Source of the DNA: Cadophora sp. MPI-SDFR-AT-0126
Taxonomy: Eukaryota; Ascomycota; Leotiomycetes; Helotiales; Ploettnerulaceae
DNA length: 64,000 nt
Reading direction: 5' to 3'
Assembly (NCBI GenBank): GCA_020747065.1
Contig: JAGMVK010000021.1
Coordinates: 930,001 to 994,000, forward strand
The notes under the pieces are model-generated. The model was given only the letters and a program-made list of their open reading frames with translations, searched no databases and was not told where the DNA came from. Position 1 is the stretch's first letter; each line of letters starts with the position of its first letter. This document shows, piece after piece, positions 1-10,280 of the stretch. The translations under genes were made by a program, and so were the position numbers.

Positions 1-3000
1 CAAATTCCAGGGTCTGGCCGACATGAAGCTCGCCCGACTCTGTCACTGGTTGAAACCACGGCTTCGAAAGCAACGCCTGCACGTCTGCCCCTGTGCGGAG
101 ATTCATTGTCCAGGTAGTGGGGTAGCCTTGCTCGAAGCAGTCGGACTCCGGGAATCGCTCTCCCAGTACCATGGATGTGAGTTCGAGCTCAAGAAACTCT
201 ATGCCGTCTCGTGAATAGACCATATGATGCTTCGTCTCAACACCCGAGGGGCGGTTATAAAGAGCCCTTAACCGCGAAGTTATGACCACTTCATCTCCCA
301 CTGACAACATTCGGTGGCCATCTCGTAGTTGAACGGTCGTACGCATATGTAAAAGCCTCGAGACGTCCAAATCGAATGTAAACAGCTGGCGCCATATTGC
401 TGGCCATGCAATAATCGTGGCGTATTCGATGGCAACCTCGCCTGCTGGACCTAGAGGGTCGGGACAATCGAGCCCCTGGCCATCGATTGCTGCCATCCAC
501 GCCAAAACTCTTTCATGAGAGACGACGACTGGAGGCTGCCTCATGGAGATAACTTTCTCACCCAGTCGGCGATTTTTCGTCGGACCAAAGAGCACACACT
601 GGTAAAATTCGTGGATTCGATCCGTCCGGTCATCTGTCACCTCGGTGATGGCGGCAGATGGGCGCGACTGGTCATACCGGAACCTAAGATGAAGCTCCCT
701 GACCTGACCATCTCTGGTGCATCTATTGGTAATGGTGGCCGTGATGGTGCTCCCACTAATCGAGACTCGTGCATCCGCCACAAGTGGCTGGACGGCGCTG
801 CTACAGATCTCGGCTCCCGTGTAACCGTTGTCATGTTTGCCGAGAAATCTCACCAAGACCCCGGGCCGGGCCGAAAAAAGACGTCGGACTGGATTTAGGT
901 ACGCACGCCTGTTGGATATTAGCTTTCTCGTGCCAAAGAAGCGTCGGCCCCATGAACCCAGCCGGGAACTGATCAAAAGGAGCCATCGGTCGTGATCAAA
1001 GGCATGCGGCAGATCATCTCCCAGGCGAACGACATCCTCCTCGACATGGATATGGGAGGCGCCAATGGAGCCGATTAGTTCATACTCTCCATATAGCGGC
1101 CATGTGGCAGAATCAGAGGCTGGAGGCGCTCCCAAGCGCACTCCGGTTTCCTTCTCGCAATACTCTTGATTGATATGGTTGAGGAACACACCCACCGAAG
1201 TACTGGGATCTGTGCAGTACTTTACAGCTACCGGGCCACAAAGGATGCATACTCTGCCGGCGTCCCCATGATGCGTAGAATCAAGGTCCTCGGCTTGCCA
1301 AAGCGGATCTTTCTTAAAAAGGACCGGAAAGTCAGCGTCAAATACCGGGATAAAGGGGACTGGCTTCTGCCCTCGCCGTCCGCAAAGATCGATAAAATAG
1401 TGGGTGTCTTCGACCGACAGAAAATGACGGGTCGAGTCTGGCAATCTGGAAGCTACAGCATTGAGCTGCTCACAAGGAGAGAGCGTGCTGAGGTTACGTT
1501 CGGCCGCGACGTCCAGCCGCTCGAATGCTCGCACAGTGAAATCATTGAAGATCATCTGATACGATGGATCAATCCAGTCTCCCTTCCGCACTGGATGCAA
1601 GAGTTCCAGAAGACGACGAAGAACGTCGAAGTAGGTCATATCAGCCACGTCGACTGGTTCATTTGAAGTATAGTCAATTCCGAACCAGACCTTTTGGTAG
1701 TCGTCGTTGAGTCTGGCGATGTAGTAGGCCCGACGTGTGTGAAGGATTTCCAACATCTTCTCTTTCGACTTGTTGAACAGAGTCTTGTCGAGCTCGGCCC
1801 AGAATCGCATGCCGCGGGTCGCAACCACGTGCATAGGTTCTCCCAAGTGCGAGATAATGGAGATGACGCCTCCCGCTTGCCCTTGGAGCGTGGCGGGCCA
1901 CTCTGCATCCGACACTCCGCACGCATCAATCATAGCTTTCTTCGATGCGATGCTAGTTTTTGCTTCCAGTGTGGTCATGATACACGTCCCTAGCAAAATC
2001 GCGTCAAAGGGCATGGGGGGTCGGCCAAACTTTTGCGACCATTGGCCCGAGAGGTAGGGCCACGAGCCTTCAGCATCGCCAAATCCGCTCCCTGCCACCA
2101 AGATGACATTCTTCGTCTCGCGGATGGCCTGGTAAGCCTCGAGGATGGGCTGGTGAAAGTCTTCAAACGAGTGGTGGCCTCCAGCCCGGCCGCCCGTCCA
2201 CTGCAACAAAATGGGGAGAGTAGCATGCTCTTTCGCAATTTCGAGGACCTGATGAATCGCCGTGACGGATGCCGGTTTGAAGCCAATGTATGATAGCTCA
2301 AGCGTCGTAATATACTCCGAAGCGACTTGTAGAGAGGGAACGCCAGCCCCGATGGTCAGCCCGCCTAACGGAAAGCCCTCTCGTACAAGCGCTGCCAGTT
2401 GGGGAATCATCCAGCTCAGCCCTTGCGGATTTGCGTAGACTACGTTCACGGTAATGAGTCTCTCGGCCGGGATGGCCTGCCCAAGCTTTCGCAAGGCCGT
2501 GGTGAAGGAGTGCGCTTCATGATAGCCGCCCGCGGCAAATTCCACGTAGAAGCCAGCGTTCATGACGGCCGCGACGAGCTCGACGTCACACGTGGTGGGC
2601 GTCATGCCCGCCACGAGGAGTCGTGGCAAACCCCCCATCATGTCGCTGAATTTCGTCGTGACATGCGTCTGCTGCGCTTGCGCTTGTGCGTGCGCTTGCG
2701 TCTGCCCTTTGCCGCCCTCCCGGCACGCGGTAAATTGGGCATAATGATATCTGTCCGGAGCCAGTCCGATGGAAAGAGTGGACAACAATGCGGGCCTGTC
2801 GTGGGCCCGACGTGCAGCATTATCGGCTGGGCAGACCAGGTATACCTTGGACCCGGAGCCGGCTTTCATTTTGTTGATCACCATGCCAATGCCATTGTCG
2901 CCGCCCGGACCAAAGTCCAGCACTTGCCATGGTCCTGACATCCCTTCCAGGACCTTGGGCCAGTCTACCATTCGCACCATGGTGGTCTCGGTAATGGCAG

Positions 3001-4048
3001 GACTAATGTTGGCTGCCAGTGCGGGCTTCTCCTCCAGAAGGGCATCCAGACCCCAAACCGGGACGAGGAGCTGGTCTCTGCGCACGACAATGGGCTTCAT
3101 TCTCGCCAGGACCATATCACTTGCTCTCTGTAGGTGTGCAGTATGGTAAGGAACAGCGGACGCCACGAACTGGAAAGAACATCGCGCTGGACGCTGGCTG
3201 AAAACGTTACGAGATTCGTCGACGGTCCCCGCCACAGCGACCGACTTTCGAAGTTGGCCACAAAGTGCCACGAGGCCAGCTGGATCACCGGCAACCACGA
3301 AGGAGTCGACATCGTTGATCAGGGCCAGATGAAGTTCCCGACCACGTGGTAAAGTCTCGTTCACGGCCTCTGTTACTTCCAACACGCTGCCACGCTCAAG
3401 GCCGGTGATGGAGAGCATGGCTGAGGGGGCGCCTTCGCCACGGCGCACAAACTCAATCACAGTGGACCGGGGAACCGAAATGCTCTGGTCCCAGACCACA
3501 CTTGCCTGCTGTTCGCTATAATATGCGCTCGTGATGAGGCGGTCCGCCAAGGGGTCAAGCGAAGACCATGAGTCCGCCGCCGCCATTCCGACAGCGATGC
3601 TCATGCCGAGTGAGTGACCAGCAAAAGCCGTAAACGACCGAGCCAGTTCTCCGGGCGTCTTTCCGAGACGTTTGCATAATAACACATATCGGGATATTTG
3701 CAAGATGGTCGTAACCGCAAGGTTGACTGCCGTAGAGATCTCAGAGGCGGCCGATAGACGTCGTGATGGATCCATGATCCAGCCCAGAAGGTCCTGCTGA
3801 ACGCTATTTGCCGTCCCATCACCTCCAACGACAGCAATGGAGCGCAGTTTTTGACTGCAGTGTTGGAGAAAATCGGAAAGATCGTCCTGGTGAAGAGAAT
3901 ATAAGTCCCGCAGATCCTTGATAGGATGTTTAGTGAATCCGAGTCCTCCCCACACGGCGAGAACAGGTATCTTGCCTCCGAGGTGGAGGGTTTCATTAGG
4001 TAAAGGCAACGCAGCATTGCTGACGTCCTTCCGGGACTCCTCGGGCAT
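1..4048 (-). CDS. Fatty acid synthase beta subunit, secondary-metabolism type (partial, 3' end beyond the window)
   Basis: A frame of 1349 codons with no stop runs from ATG 4048 off the left edge; an in-frame TAA at 4091-4093 with no ATG between fixes the start unless an upstream exon exists. Domains in order: an acetyltransferase with GHSLG (Ser146; primary FAS usually has GHSQG) and its PYHT histidine near residue 299; a Gln/Ala-rich linker at about 444-459; the FMN-dependent enoyl reductase from about 470, with GGRAGGHHSFEDFHQPIL (HH 625-626); then the start of the dehydratase. The malonyl/palmitoyl transferase must lie outside. The AT serine sits about 130 residues nearer the N-terminus than in yeast Fas1 (Ser274, from memory), as in the HexB/StcK type of subunit that makes starter acyl chains for secondary metabolites. 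The FAS identity is clear; the secondary-metabolism role is inference. The partner alpha subunit would be expected to the left. Confidence 0.93.
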   Translation of the reverse strand, partial: MPEESRKDVSNAALPLPNETLHLGGKIPVLAVWGGLGFTKHPIKDLRDLYSLHQDDLSDFLQHCSQKLRSIAVVGGDGTANSVQQDLLGWIMDPSRRLSAASEISTAVNLAVTTILQISRYVLLCKRLGKTPGELARSFTAFAGHSLGMSIAVGMAAADSWSSLDPLADRLITSAYYSEQQASVVWDQSISVPRSTVIEFVRRGEGAPSAMLSITGLERGSVLEVTEAVNETLPRGRELHLALINDVDSFVVAGDPAGLVALCGQLRKSVAVAGTVDESRNVFSQRPARCSFQFVASAVPYHTAHLQRASDMVLARMKPIVVRRDQLLVPVWGLDALLEEKPALAANISPAITETTMVRMVDWPKVLEGMSGPWQVLDFGPGGDNGIGMVINKMKAGSGSKVYLVCPADNAARRAHDRPALLSTLSIGLAPDRYHYAQFTACREGGKGQTQAHAQAQAQQTHVTTKFSDMMGGLPRLLVAGMTPTTCDVELVAAVMNAGFYVEFAAGGYHEAHSFTTALRKLGQAIPAERLITVNVVYANPQGLSWMIPQLAALVREGFPLGGLTIGAGVPSLQVASEYITTLELSYIGFKPASVTAIHQVLEIAKEHATLPILLQWTGGRAGGHHSFEDFHQPILEAYQAIRETKNVILVAGSGFGDAEGSWPYLSGQWSQKFGRPPMPFDAILLGTCIMTTLEAKTSIASKKAMIDACGVSDAEWPATLQGQAGGVISIISHLGEPMHVVATRGMRFWAELDKTLFNKSKEKMLEILHTRRAYYIARLNDDYQKVWFGIDYTSNEPVDVADMTYFDVLRRLLELLHPVRKGDWIDPSYQMIFNDFTVRAFERLDVAAERNLSTLSPCEQLNAVASRLPDSTRHFLSVEDTHYFIDLCGRRGQKPVPFIPVFDADFPVLFKKDPLWQAEDLDSTHHGDAGRVCILCGPVAVKYCTDPSTSVGVFLNHINQEYCEKETGVRLGAPPASDSATWPLYGEYELIGSIGASHIHVEEDVVRLGDDLPHAFDHDRWLLLISSRLGSWGRRFFGTRKLISNRRAYLNPVRRLFSARPGVLVRFLGKHDNGYTGAEICSSAVQPLVADARVSISGSTITATITNRCTRDGQVRELHLRFRYDQSRPSAAITEVTDDRTDRIHEFYQCVLFGPTKNRRLGEKVISMRQPPVVVSHERVLAWMAAIDGQGLDCPDPLGPAGEVAIEYATIIAWPAIWRQLFTFDLDVSRLLHMRTTVQLRDGHRMLSVGDEVVITSRLRALYNRPSGVETKHHMVYSRDGIEFLELELTSMVLGERFPESDCFEQGYPTTWTMNLRTGADVQALLSKPWFQPVTESGELHVGQTLEF
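2670..2716 (-). repeat. Low-complexity Gln/Ala-coding insertion inside the FAS beta gene
   Basis: A run of degenerate GCGCAAGC-like units encodes alternating Gln, Ala and His between the acetyltransferase and enoyl reductase domains. It keeps the reading frame, so it is probably an expandable linker and not a lesion. Confidence 0.6.
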
Positions 4049-7000
4049 CCTTGCGAGACCCAGCTCATGTGATTTTGGAAGAGGTTGTGATTATAGTATC
4101 GGATTCAGGCCAATAGTAACGAGGAAATGCCCTACAGAAATTGAAGTGGATGAACCCCTCGAATTCACTAAAGACTATCACTTGCTTTGACGTTGAAATA
4201 ATTTAAATGCAGGAACGTGTTTTTCGGTTGTGTTGATACGGATCTTGGAATGGACGAGTCGACCTTTGTGATAGTAGCTCTTACTCTGTGTGAGTCTTGG
4301 ACTCAGGCGTGGTGGTGCCACCTGAACCACCACTGCCCACTGCGCGTGTGGCAGCATTGGAGCCAAGCAAGATGGTGTAATTAAGGTAACCTCCATGGCG
4401 CCACCTCAAAAAACAAGCTCCAAGTTGTGCCAGTTTCTTGCCTTTTGATCTGATGTGGATGCATATGTGCTGTCACTATTTTGTGACATGTGTGCCTTAG
4501 AACGAAAGATTTACTTTCTCCCCAGGGGTGAGCTGTGGGGTCCTGTTAGCGGGTCGAGGGGCCGGATCACAAGGTATGGTGACAAACAACTCGTAATATT
4601 ATAACTTGCTTCCAATTCTTTTGACTACATGTGACTGCGATTGTAACTGTTCTAAACTGTTCCGGGTTTCACTAGACAGGGTCTTGCTTCGCAGTACATA
4701 GGCATTTTTTAAATATAAGAAGTCGTTCATCAGGGAAATCAGAATCCACTTGATACTGTAATATCTTAGTTCGAACTACATATTGTACTTAGTTTTACGA
4801 GTGATTTAGTACATTGGTTGCCTTCGTTAGGGAGTTTAACGAGCTTGGAATATTTGAGAAAACTTTTAGATAGAGGACGTTTATGTCTCTTATGTTTCCA
4901 ATTTTCTTACATAGACTTAGAGAATTGTAAATTTTAAATATTATACACTAAGAATCATGATATCTTTACTAAGTAGTGATCGATTTGAGTTATGAAGAAG
5001 CTCTTAAGTCTCGGCACTTGCACGCTATCTAGCTACTATGAGAAGTGTACGTGACGAAAGGTCTCGGTATACCACAATCTCAATCCTGTACTGTTGCCGT
5101 TTTCCTCATTGTTGTCAATCAGATCAGGCTTTCGATTGAGACGAGACTTGCATTTCCTCCTCGCTTAAGAATGAGCCTCAAGCACCTGATTTTACTTCTC
5201 GCAATCAGTTCTCAAGACCGCCAGCGGCCCCAATTTTCCGGACCAATGCCAGTCACACACTCCGTTCCAGCTCTCTCCAGCCAGGTAGAGCATCTGGTGG
5301 TGTTGTGGCGAGGATCCCGTGTCAACAACCTAAGATGGTAGATAGCAGACACATTTATATCTGCTGGGCAAGCAAAGATATCTACAGATCGACCTTCTTC
5401 AGATATAATTGTGGCCATGAAATCTGAGTACTTCAAATAATCAATAGCAGCTTCATTTCCGTTTAGCTTCTGTATGCACTCTATGTCTTTTTTGAGGTGA
5501 ATAGCACGATAGCGGTTTAGATGTGAAAACACTCTTTGTTAAGGCTCTCTTCTCTCATTGACTTGACGACCGCCGCAGAATATATATGGTAATCTTCAAA
5601 TAGCTATCACTAATTCTTCATGTCTCTAGTCTCGCGACCCAGAGAGAAATTGAAAGGGCGAGAGAGCAGTGGGAGAATGAGAGAGAGAGGGCGAGGGAAA
5701 AGGCTCCAGTGTTTGGCTGTCTTCTTAAACTTCGTCTCCTTAAACAATCACGCCTACTTTCAATTTTTGATCCGCTTAATAACTTCACTTTATTCATGCA
5801 TTGGTTTGTGATGGCTGTCGTCGTTACATTTACGTCTGTTGTCATTTGTGCAATCCGATGTTGGCTGGGAGCCGAATCGAGCATTCAGCTGCAATCCATT
5901 GCTCTATGATTGTTGGCGACGACTTCAGAACGCAAAACATTATGACAGTGAAAGGAGGAAGCCACTTTAAGTAGCCACAAGTAGGTTGCTGCTTCATCGA
6001 TTTCACCACGTTTGGCACTCGTTTCACAACTCGTATGGCGTTCTTATTAAGCGACATCCTTGAGAGAAGCTGAATTAAATACCAAGGCGACAAAGCTTCG
6101 GTGGGAAGAAGAAGGACTGATAGGATGGCCTTCTCAATGTGATGAAGGTTTTGATTTTTAGGACTCCCTCGTGTGATATTCTTTTGAGCTCTAAGATTCT
6201 CTCTGAAGTCAAAGCACTGTTAAATCGTCTTATAAGGAGCTCTTTTCACGACCGTCCAGATTGTGTTTGTCATGTAAACCGTGAATCTTAAAAGAACGCT
6301 CTGTAAATATAAGTATAAAACCCCATCGGCTTCCGACGACAGAATTTTGTCACCCCCACCAACAACAGCAACATTTTACAACACTGGAGCCGTGGGTGAC
6401 GAATACAGTACAGAATTGGCTTCAGCACAATTCCTTCTAAAGGCGACGGATAGTTTGTAAGATAGAATTTGGGGATTATGTCTCGAACACGCAATACCCG
6501 TCATCCTCCATTACCACCCAAGCTGTGGGCTGGTCCTAGAAAAGAGTTGCTGTCAGGTCTTTTGTTGCTGCCAACAGCTAATTTTGTGTAACATCATCCA
6601 ATTCGCGGAGGGATGGTTATTCAATGAGCACTGATTGTAGAAAGCCCAAACATAGGGATCATGTTTAATGGCGGTCACTGGAGAGACAAACTGGAAGCAT
6701 ATTTTATCATTATCTTTTGCCAAAACAACGGGAGTAGGTCATCTGAATACCATCAACTTCGTCCATCAGCCCTGTAGTGTCTTCGATGAAACTCTTCTGC
6801 TTAATCTTCTAAAAAAACAAGCAGTCAAGCCCAAAGCTCACGGAAATCTACATACTAATCATCTACCTGCCCCTAGGAAAGAATTTGGAAATTCCCTCTG
6901 CCATCTCGCTGTTCGGGGTCGTCCCCAACGTTTCCTGGTGCGAGTTCATGTACTGGCATGAGAATCATAGGTAGCACGAGAATTAAGGATAGCACGGGAA

Positions 7001-8145
7001 TCATGGGTGGATATTCTGAGAAGCATGTTAGCGCGCTCATATTTACCCACCGAAGTATAAGGCTGCCACCTTCTCTCGTTCAATCCCATAACTCTTTACT
7101 CTCACTATACTCAGTTCGGGGGGGTTCTTTTTTTTTTCGATAACAGCGCTCGAATTCACTTCAAAGCACGCGATCATAGGTCAAATCAAATCTCTTGTTC
7201 GTCCCTTGTACAGTCACAGTTATAATAAACACGCTGACAAGGAAAATTAGCTGCCACGAAAGCTTCCACTCACAGAAAGGATGACCGAGATGATTCAATG
7301 CGTTTGTCCTGATGTGCCATCGTGGGAAAACTGATTCAAGGAGTGGGATCCACTTCCAGGCCTTCAACATTGATGCAAGAACCGCAGGGGTAAAGAGGTC
7401 GCAGGTGGCAGGGCAAAAGTCAGATTGAAAAAAGATGTCAACTGCATCGAGAAGTTGTTTGAGGTTAATCATAAGGGTGTAAAGATTCCACTCAGTGACG
7501 ACCAGGATCAGGTCCAGTGGGACTGGCTGAGGCGAATAGTTAATGGGCACGCTTTAGAACCGACTGATATGAAAACTATAAGTTAGGAAATTTCGATGTC
7601 TATGCAGAGTCTGAATTGCGAGAAGTCAAAATATCTATTAGTCTTCTCATCACAGCGGGTTTCCCGCCACACAACCACGGACGTTATCTTTGATTCGATT
7701 AACGGAACAAAACTCGCAAAAGGCAAATGAGACTTTGTGGAGACAATCTGAGCGAAGTTAGTAATTTTAGCTTGCATCTCTAAAAAAGTGGAGATAGCCG
7801 ACGAATCCTAGCATCGGCGCTGATCTATGCTTACCCTCCTTTAAAGATTCTGCAACCTATCCCCTTGGCTCCCTCCCTACAGTTATCGTCGCAGTATATG
7901 GTGGGGGGTTCAGGAGCTACAGGATGCACGGTTAGGACTGCTGTTTCTTGGGGGGCTCATGATGCAAGTGCCTAGACGAGCCAAGTAGTCCCAGATAGAA
8001 ATATCTTGGTGCTGAATTTCAAATAGCATTCTGTACTACGCAATGAATAATCATATTCACTTGTATGTGATATACTTCTATCTATCTGTCTCCACGATCA
8101 AAAACACACAGTGTGTTTTCTAAGTGCATATACCGACCACCACAG
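4049..8145. other. Gene-free stretch between FAS beta and the P450
   Basis: About 4.1 kb. Only short frames are open on either strand, and none shows a recognisable domain or a convincing splice chain. The longest (minus, 7161-7550, 129 codons, several aromatic and hydrophobic runs) matches nothing I know. Several parts (4600-5000, 6100-6300) look AT-rich to the eye. The stretch may hold decayed sequence; I see no transposase or tRNA. Confidence 0.5.
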
Positions 8146-9722
8146 TTACGGTGATGTAGCTCTTAGTTTCACTCGGACAAGAAGCTTTTCAGGCTTGACA
8201 AACCAATAATTTTTCGGGTTCCACCCTGACTCCGGCATCGCTAATTCAAAATCGAACCTCCCGATGAGTTCTGGTACGAGTTTACACATTTCCAGTGTGG
8301 AAACATGTCGACCTAAGCATGTTCTTGATCCCAACCCGAACTAATGCAACATTAGTCTCCTATCTGTGATGCTAATGTAGCAGTAGGCAAAGATAATTGA
8401 CTTACCGGCATGTAGTATGCTTCCATCTGGCGGTAACGGTCCGGATCCTCCTCAGCTTGGAGCCATCGCTCAGGTCGAAATACATCAGCATCGTCTCCAA
8501 ATATGCTTCGGTCGTAATGCGCAACCCAGCTGTTGAGCCCAACTATTGTACCAGCTTCAAACCTTTGACCAGCGACGACTGCGCCTCCTTTCGGTACAAT
8601 TCTCCATAGAGGCAAGCCGGTTGCGGGATGCAGACGGAGGGCTTCTTTTATGACCGCCCGCAGGTAAGGCATCTCATGGGCGATTTTGAATGTTGTCGGA
8701 CCGCCTGCTTTTCCCTGGGCATCTACCTCGCTCCTCAGCCTGGTCATGGCCGTGGGCGACGTTAAAAGATAGAGCAGTACACTGGAGAGAGAAATCGCAG
8801 TGGTATCTGACCCTGCAACGATGTTGCTCATGCCCATCATAAATATATGATATGGTGTGACTTTTCCCGGGTCTTGTTCGTGCGCATCTGTAAGTTTGTC
8901 CAGAAAATCTCGAGGCGCTCCTTCTTCGTTGTTGGCACCCTTGGACTTGCGCCTCTCCAGATTTCTAGTTTCGATCTTCTGGTTCACAAAACTCATCAGG
9001 TAATTTCTGCCTGCCGCGCCACTACCGGGTATTTTCTCCATGACCGTGTATAGATAAGGATGTGCCCAAGCGTAGATACCGGCAAGGGTGGAGTAGACCA
9101 TTGACTTGTCTAGCGCGGCCATGACACCAGCAATGTCTTCACCTCGATCCAGCAGGCCAAACCGTGTCGAGTAAGTGATGGCTCCCATGACGTCGAATGC
9201 GAAGCACTGAAACCAGTGAACCATGTCAATGGGCTCGCCGGTCCGCGCGAAATGCGACATTCGCTGGAAGAAAATATCGTTGCACTCATTGACATAGTGC
9301 TCGTAGGATAGTAAGGAGCTCATACTGTATAGTGACTGAAATCTCTTGCGCGTTTCGGCGTGTCGCTTGATATCTTGGTCTGGAAACAAGGTCCAACGCT
9401 CAGGGCTGGGATGCTTCCATCCCTCATACCAGTCGCTCTTCCGGAATTTTGATCCGATACCGTAAACTGCCTTGTCAGGAACAGCGATGGAAAACCATCC
9501 TGGCGCCACTCGGACGATAGGCCCGTGTCTCTCGTGAAGAGCGACGTTATCGAGATGAAAGGACCCATTCCGAACCCTGTTGAAGTACCAGAGCCGGGTG
9601 AAACGAGCAATCCATGGTCCTGGTACGGACCTTGTTGTGGATGTATAAGACCGACACGCGGCAATGACCGTATACAGTAGAAAGGATAGGATAGCACAAC
9701 CAAATAGCAGTAGTGTATGCAT
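8146..9722 (-). CDS. Cytochrome P450, pisatin-demethylase-like
   Basis: Two exons (9722-8406 and 8340-8146) joined across a 65-nt GTAAGT...TTAG intron give 503 residues. An open frame extends to 9845, but ATG 9722 puts the hydrophobic membrane anchor at the N-terminus, as usual for ER-bound P450s. Visible motifs: I-helix AGSDTT (303-308), the KEALR ExxR pair, FRPERW, and the heme loop FGLGSRTCLG with Cys447, which is created exactly at the exon junction. The sequence resembles the pisatin demethylase (CYP57-like) group that fungi use on plant phytoalexins and in secondary metabolism; the substrate is not readable. It is transcribed away from the tannase gene with a 558-bp shared promoter, suggesting joint control. 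It could instead belong to the FAS pathway to its left. Confidence 0.9.
8341..8405 (-). other. Intron of the pisatin-demethylase-like P450
   Basis: Donor GTAAGT at 8405 and acceptor TTAG ending at 8341. Splicing brings the proline of the upstream exon next to FGLGSRTC of the heme loop. Without it, the frame reads into a stop and loses the heme-binding cysteine. Confidence 0.85.
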
Positions 9723-10280
9723 GATCGTTCGTGTCAGCCGGTCCCACCAGATTCGTAATGTAAGTTGCGTTGCGAGTCTCTCTCTTAAGTACGTTGTTCC
9801 TGGTGAGCCGCACTTGGGGAATTTTAATGTCGAGCTTCGAGCCAAAGCTTAGCCCAGTATCAGAGCGAGTGTGTCTATCCGGCCTGGAGGAGCACTGCCA
9901 CATTGGCATGCACTCTGCTTACTCCCTTACTCCGCAATGACCAAGAAGTTACCACAGCTTAGGCGGGGATGGGGAAACTGGAGCTCGGGGAAAACAAGGA
10001 CTATAGTGTACAGCTGTCCTGTTTTGCATGGGGTCAGGGTCAGGGTAAGTGTACTGTAGGTAGTGTTCTCCGGTTTTCTGGAGCGGAGAACACGCGGAGA
10101 ACACGCGGGGGAAGTGCGGGGTCCTGTAGCGTGGCGTCGCCCGGCTAGGGAGACGGGACTTTGCTCAGTGACTGGTATGGGGGAGAGAGGTCAGCGGCCC
10201 AGCAAGGCATTGGCATTTATACCTGTGAGTGCGACTTGCTTATTGTACATACTTGGTTCTGATTAACTTGTTCTGCCATC
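9723..10280. promoter_or_regulatory. Divergent promoter of P450 and tannase genes with repeated CGGAGAACACG units
   Basis: This 558-bp stretch separates the two start codons. It holds two tandem copies of the 11-mer CGGAGAACACG at 10084-10094 and 10095-10105, and an inverted 10-base copy (GTGTTCTCCG) at 10063-10072. CGG triplets in inverted and direct arrangement are the usual target of fungal Zn2Cys6 regulators, so this is a candidate site for a cluster regulator. That role is inference. Confidence 0.5.

Noticed and set aside
5212..5532. 106-codon minus-strand frame near 5.3 kb
   Set aside because: No recognisable motif; lies in an AT-rich region without splice partners.
7161..7550. 129-codon minus-strand open frame with hydrophobic runs
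   Set aside because: No signal-peptide start, no family resemblance and no neighbouring exon; surrounding sequence looks non-coding.
8352..9845. The P450 read as a single exon starting at 9845
   Set aside because: This reading lacks the heme cysteine and adds 41 residues before the membrane anchor; splicing at 8405/8341 and starting at 9722 gives a complete P450.
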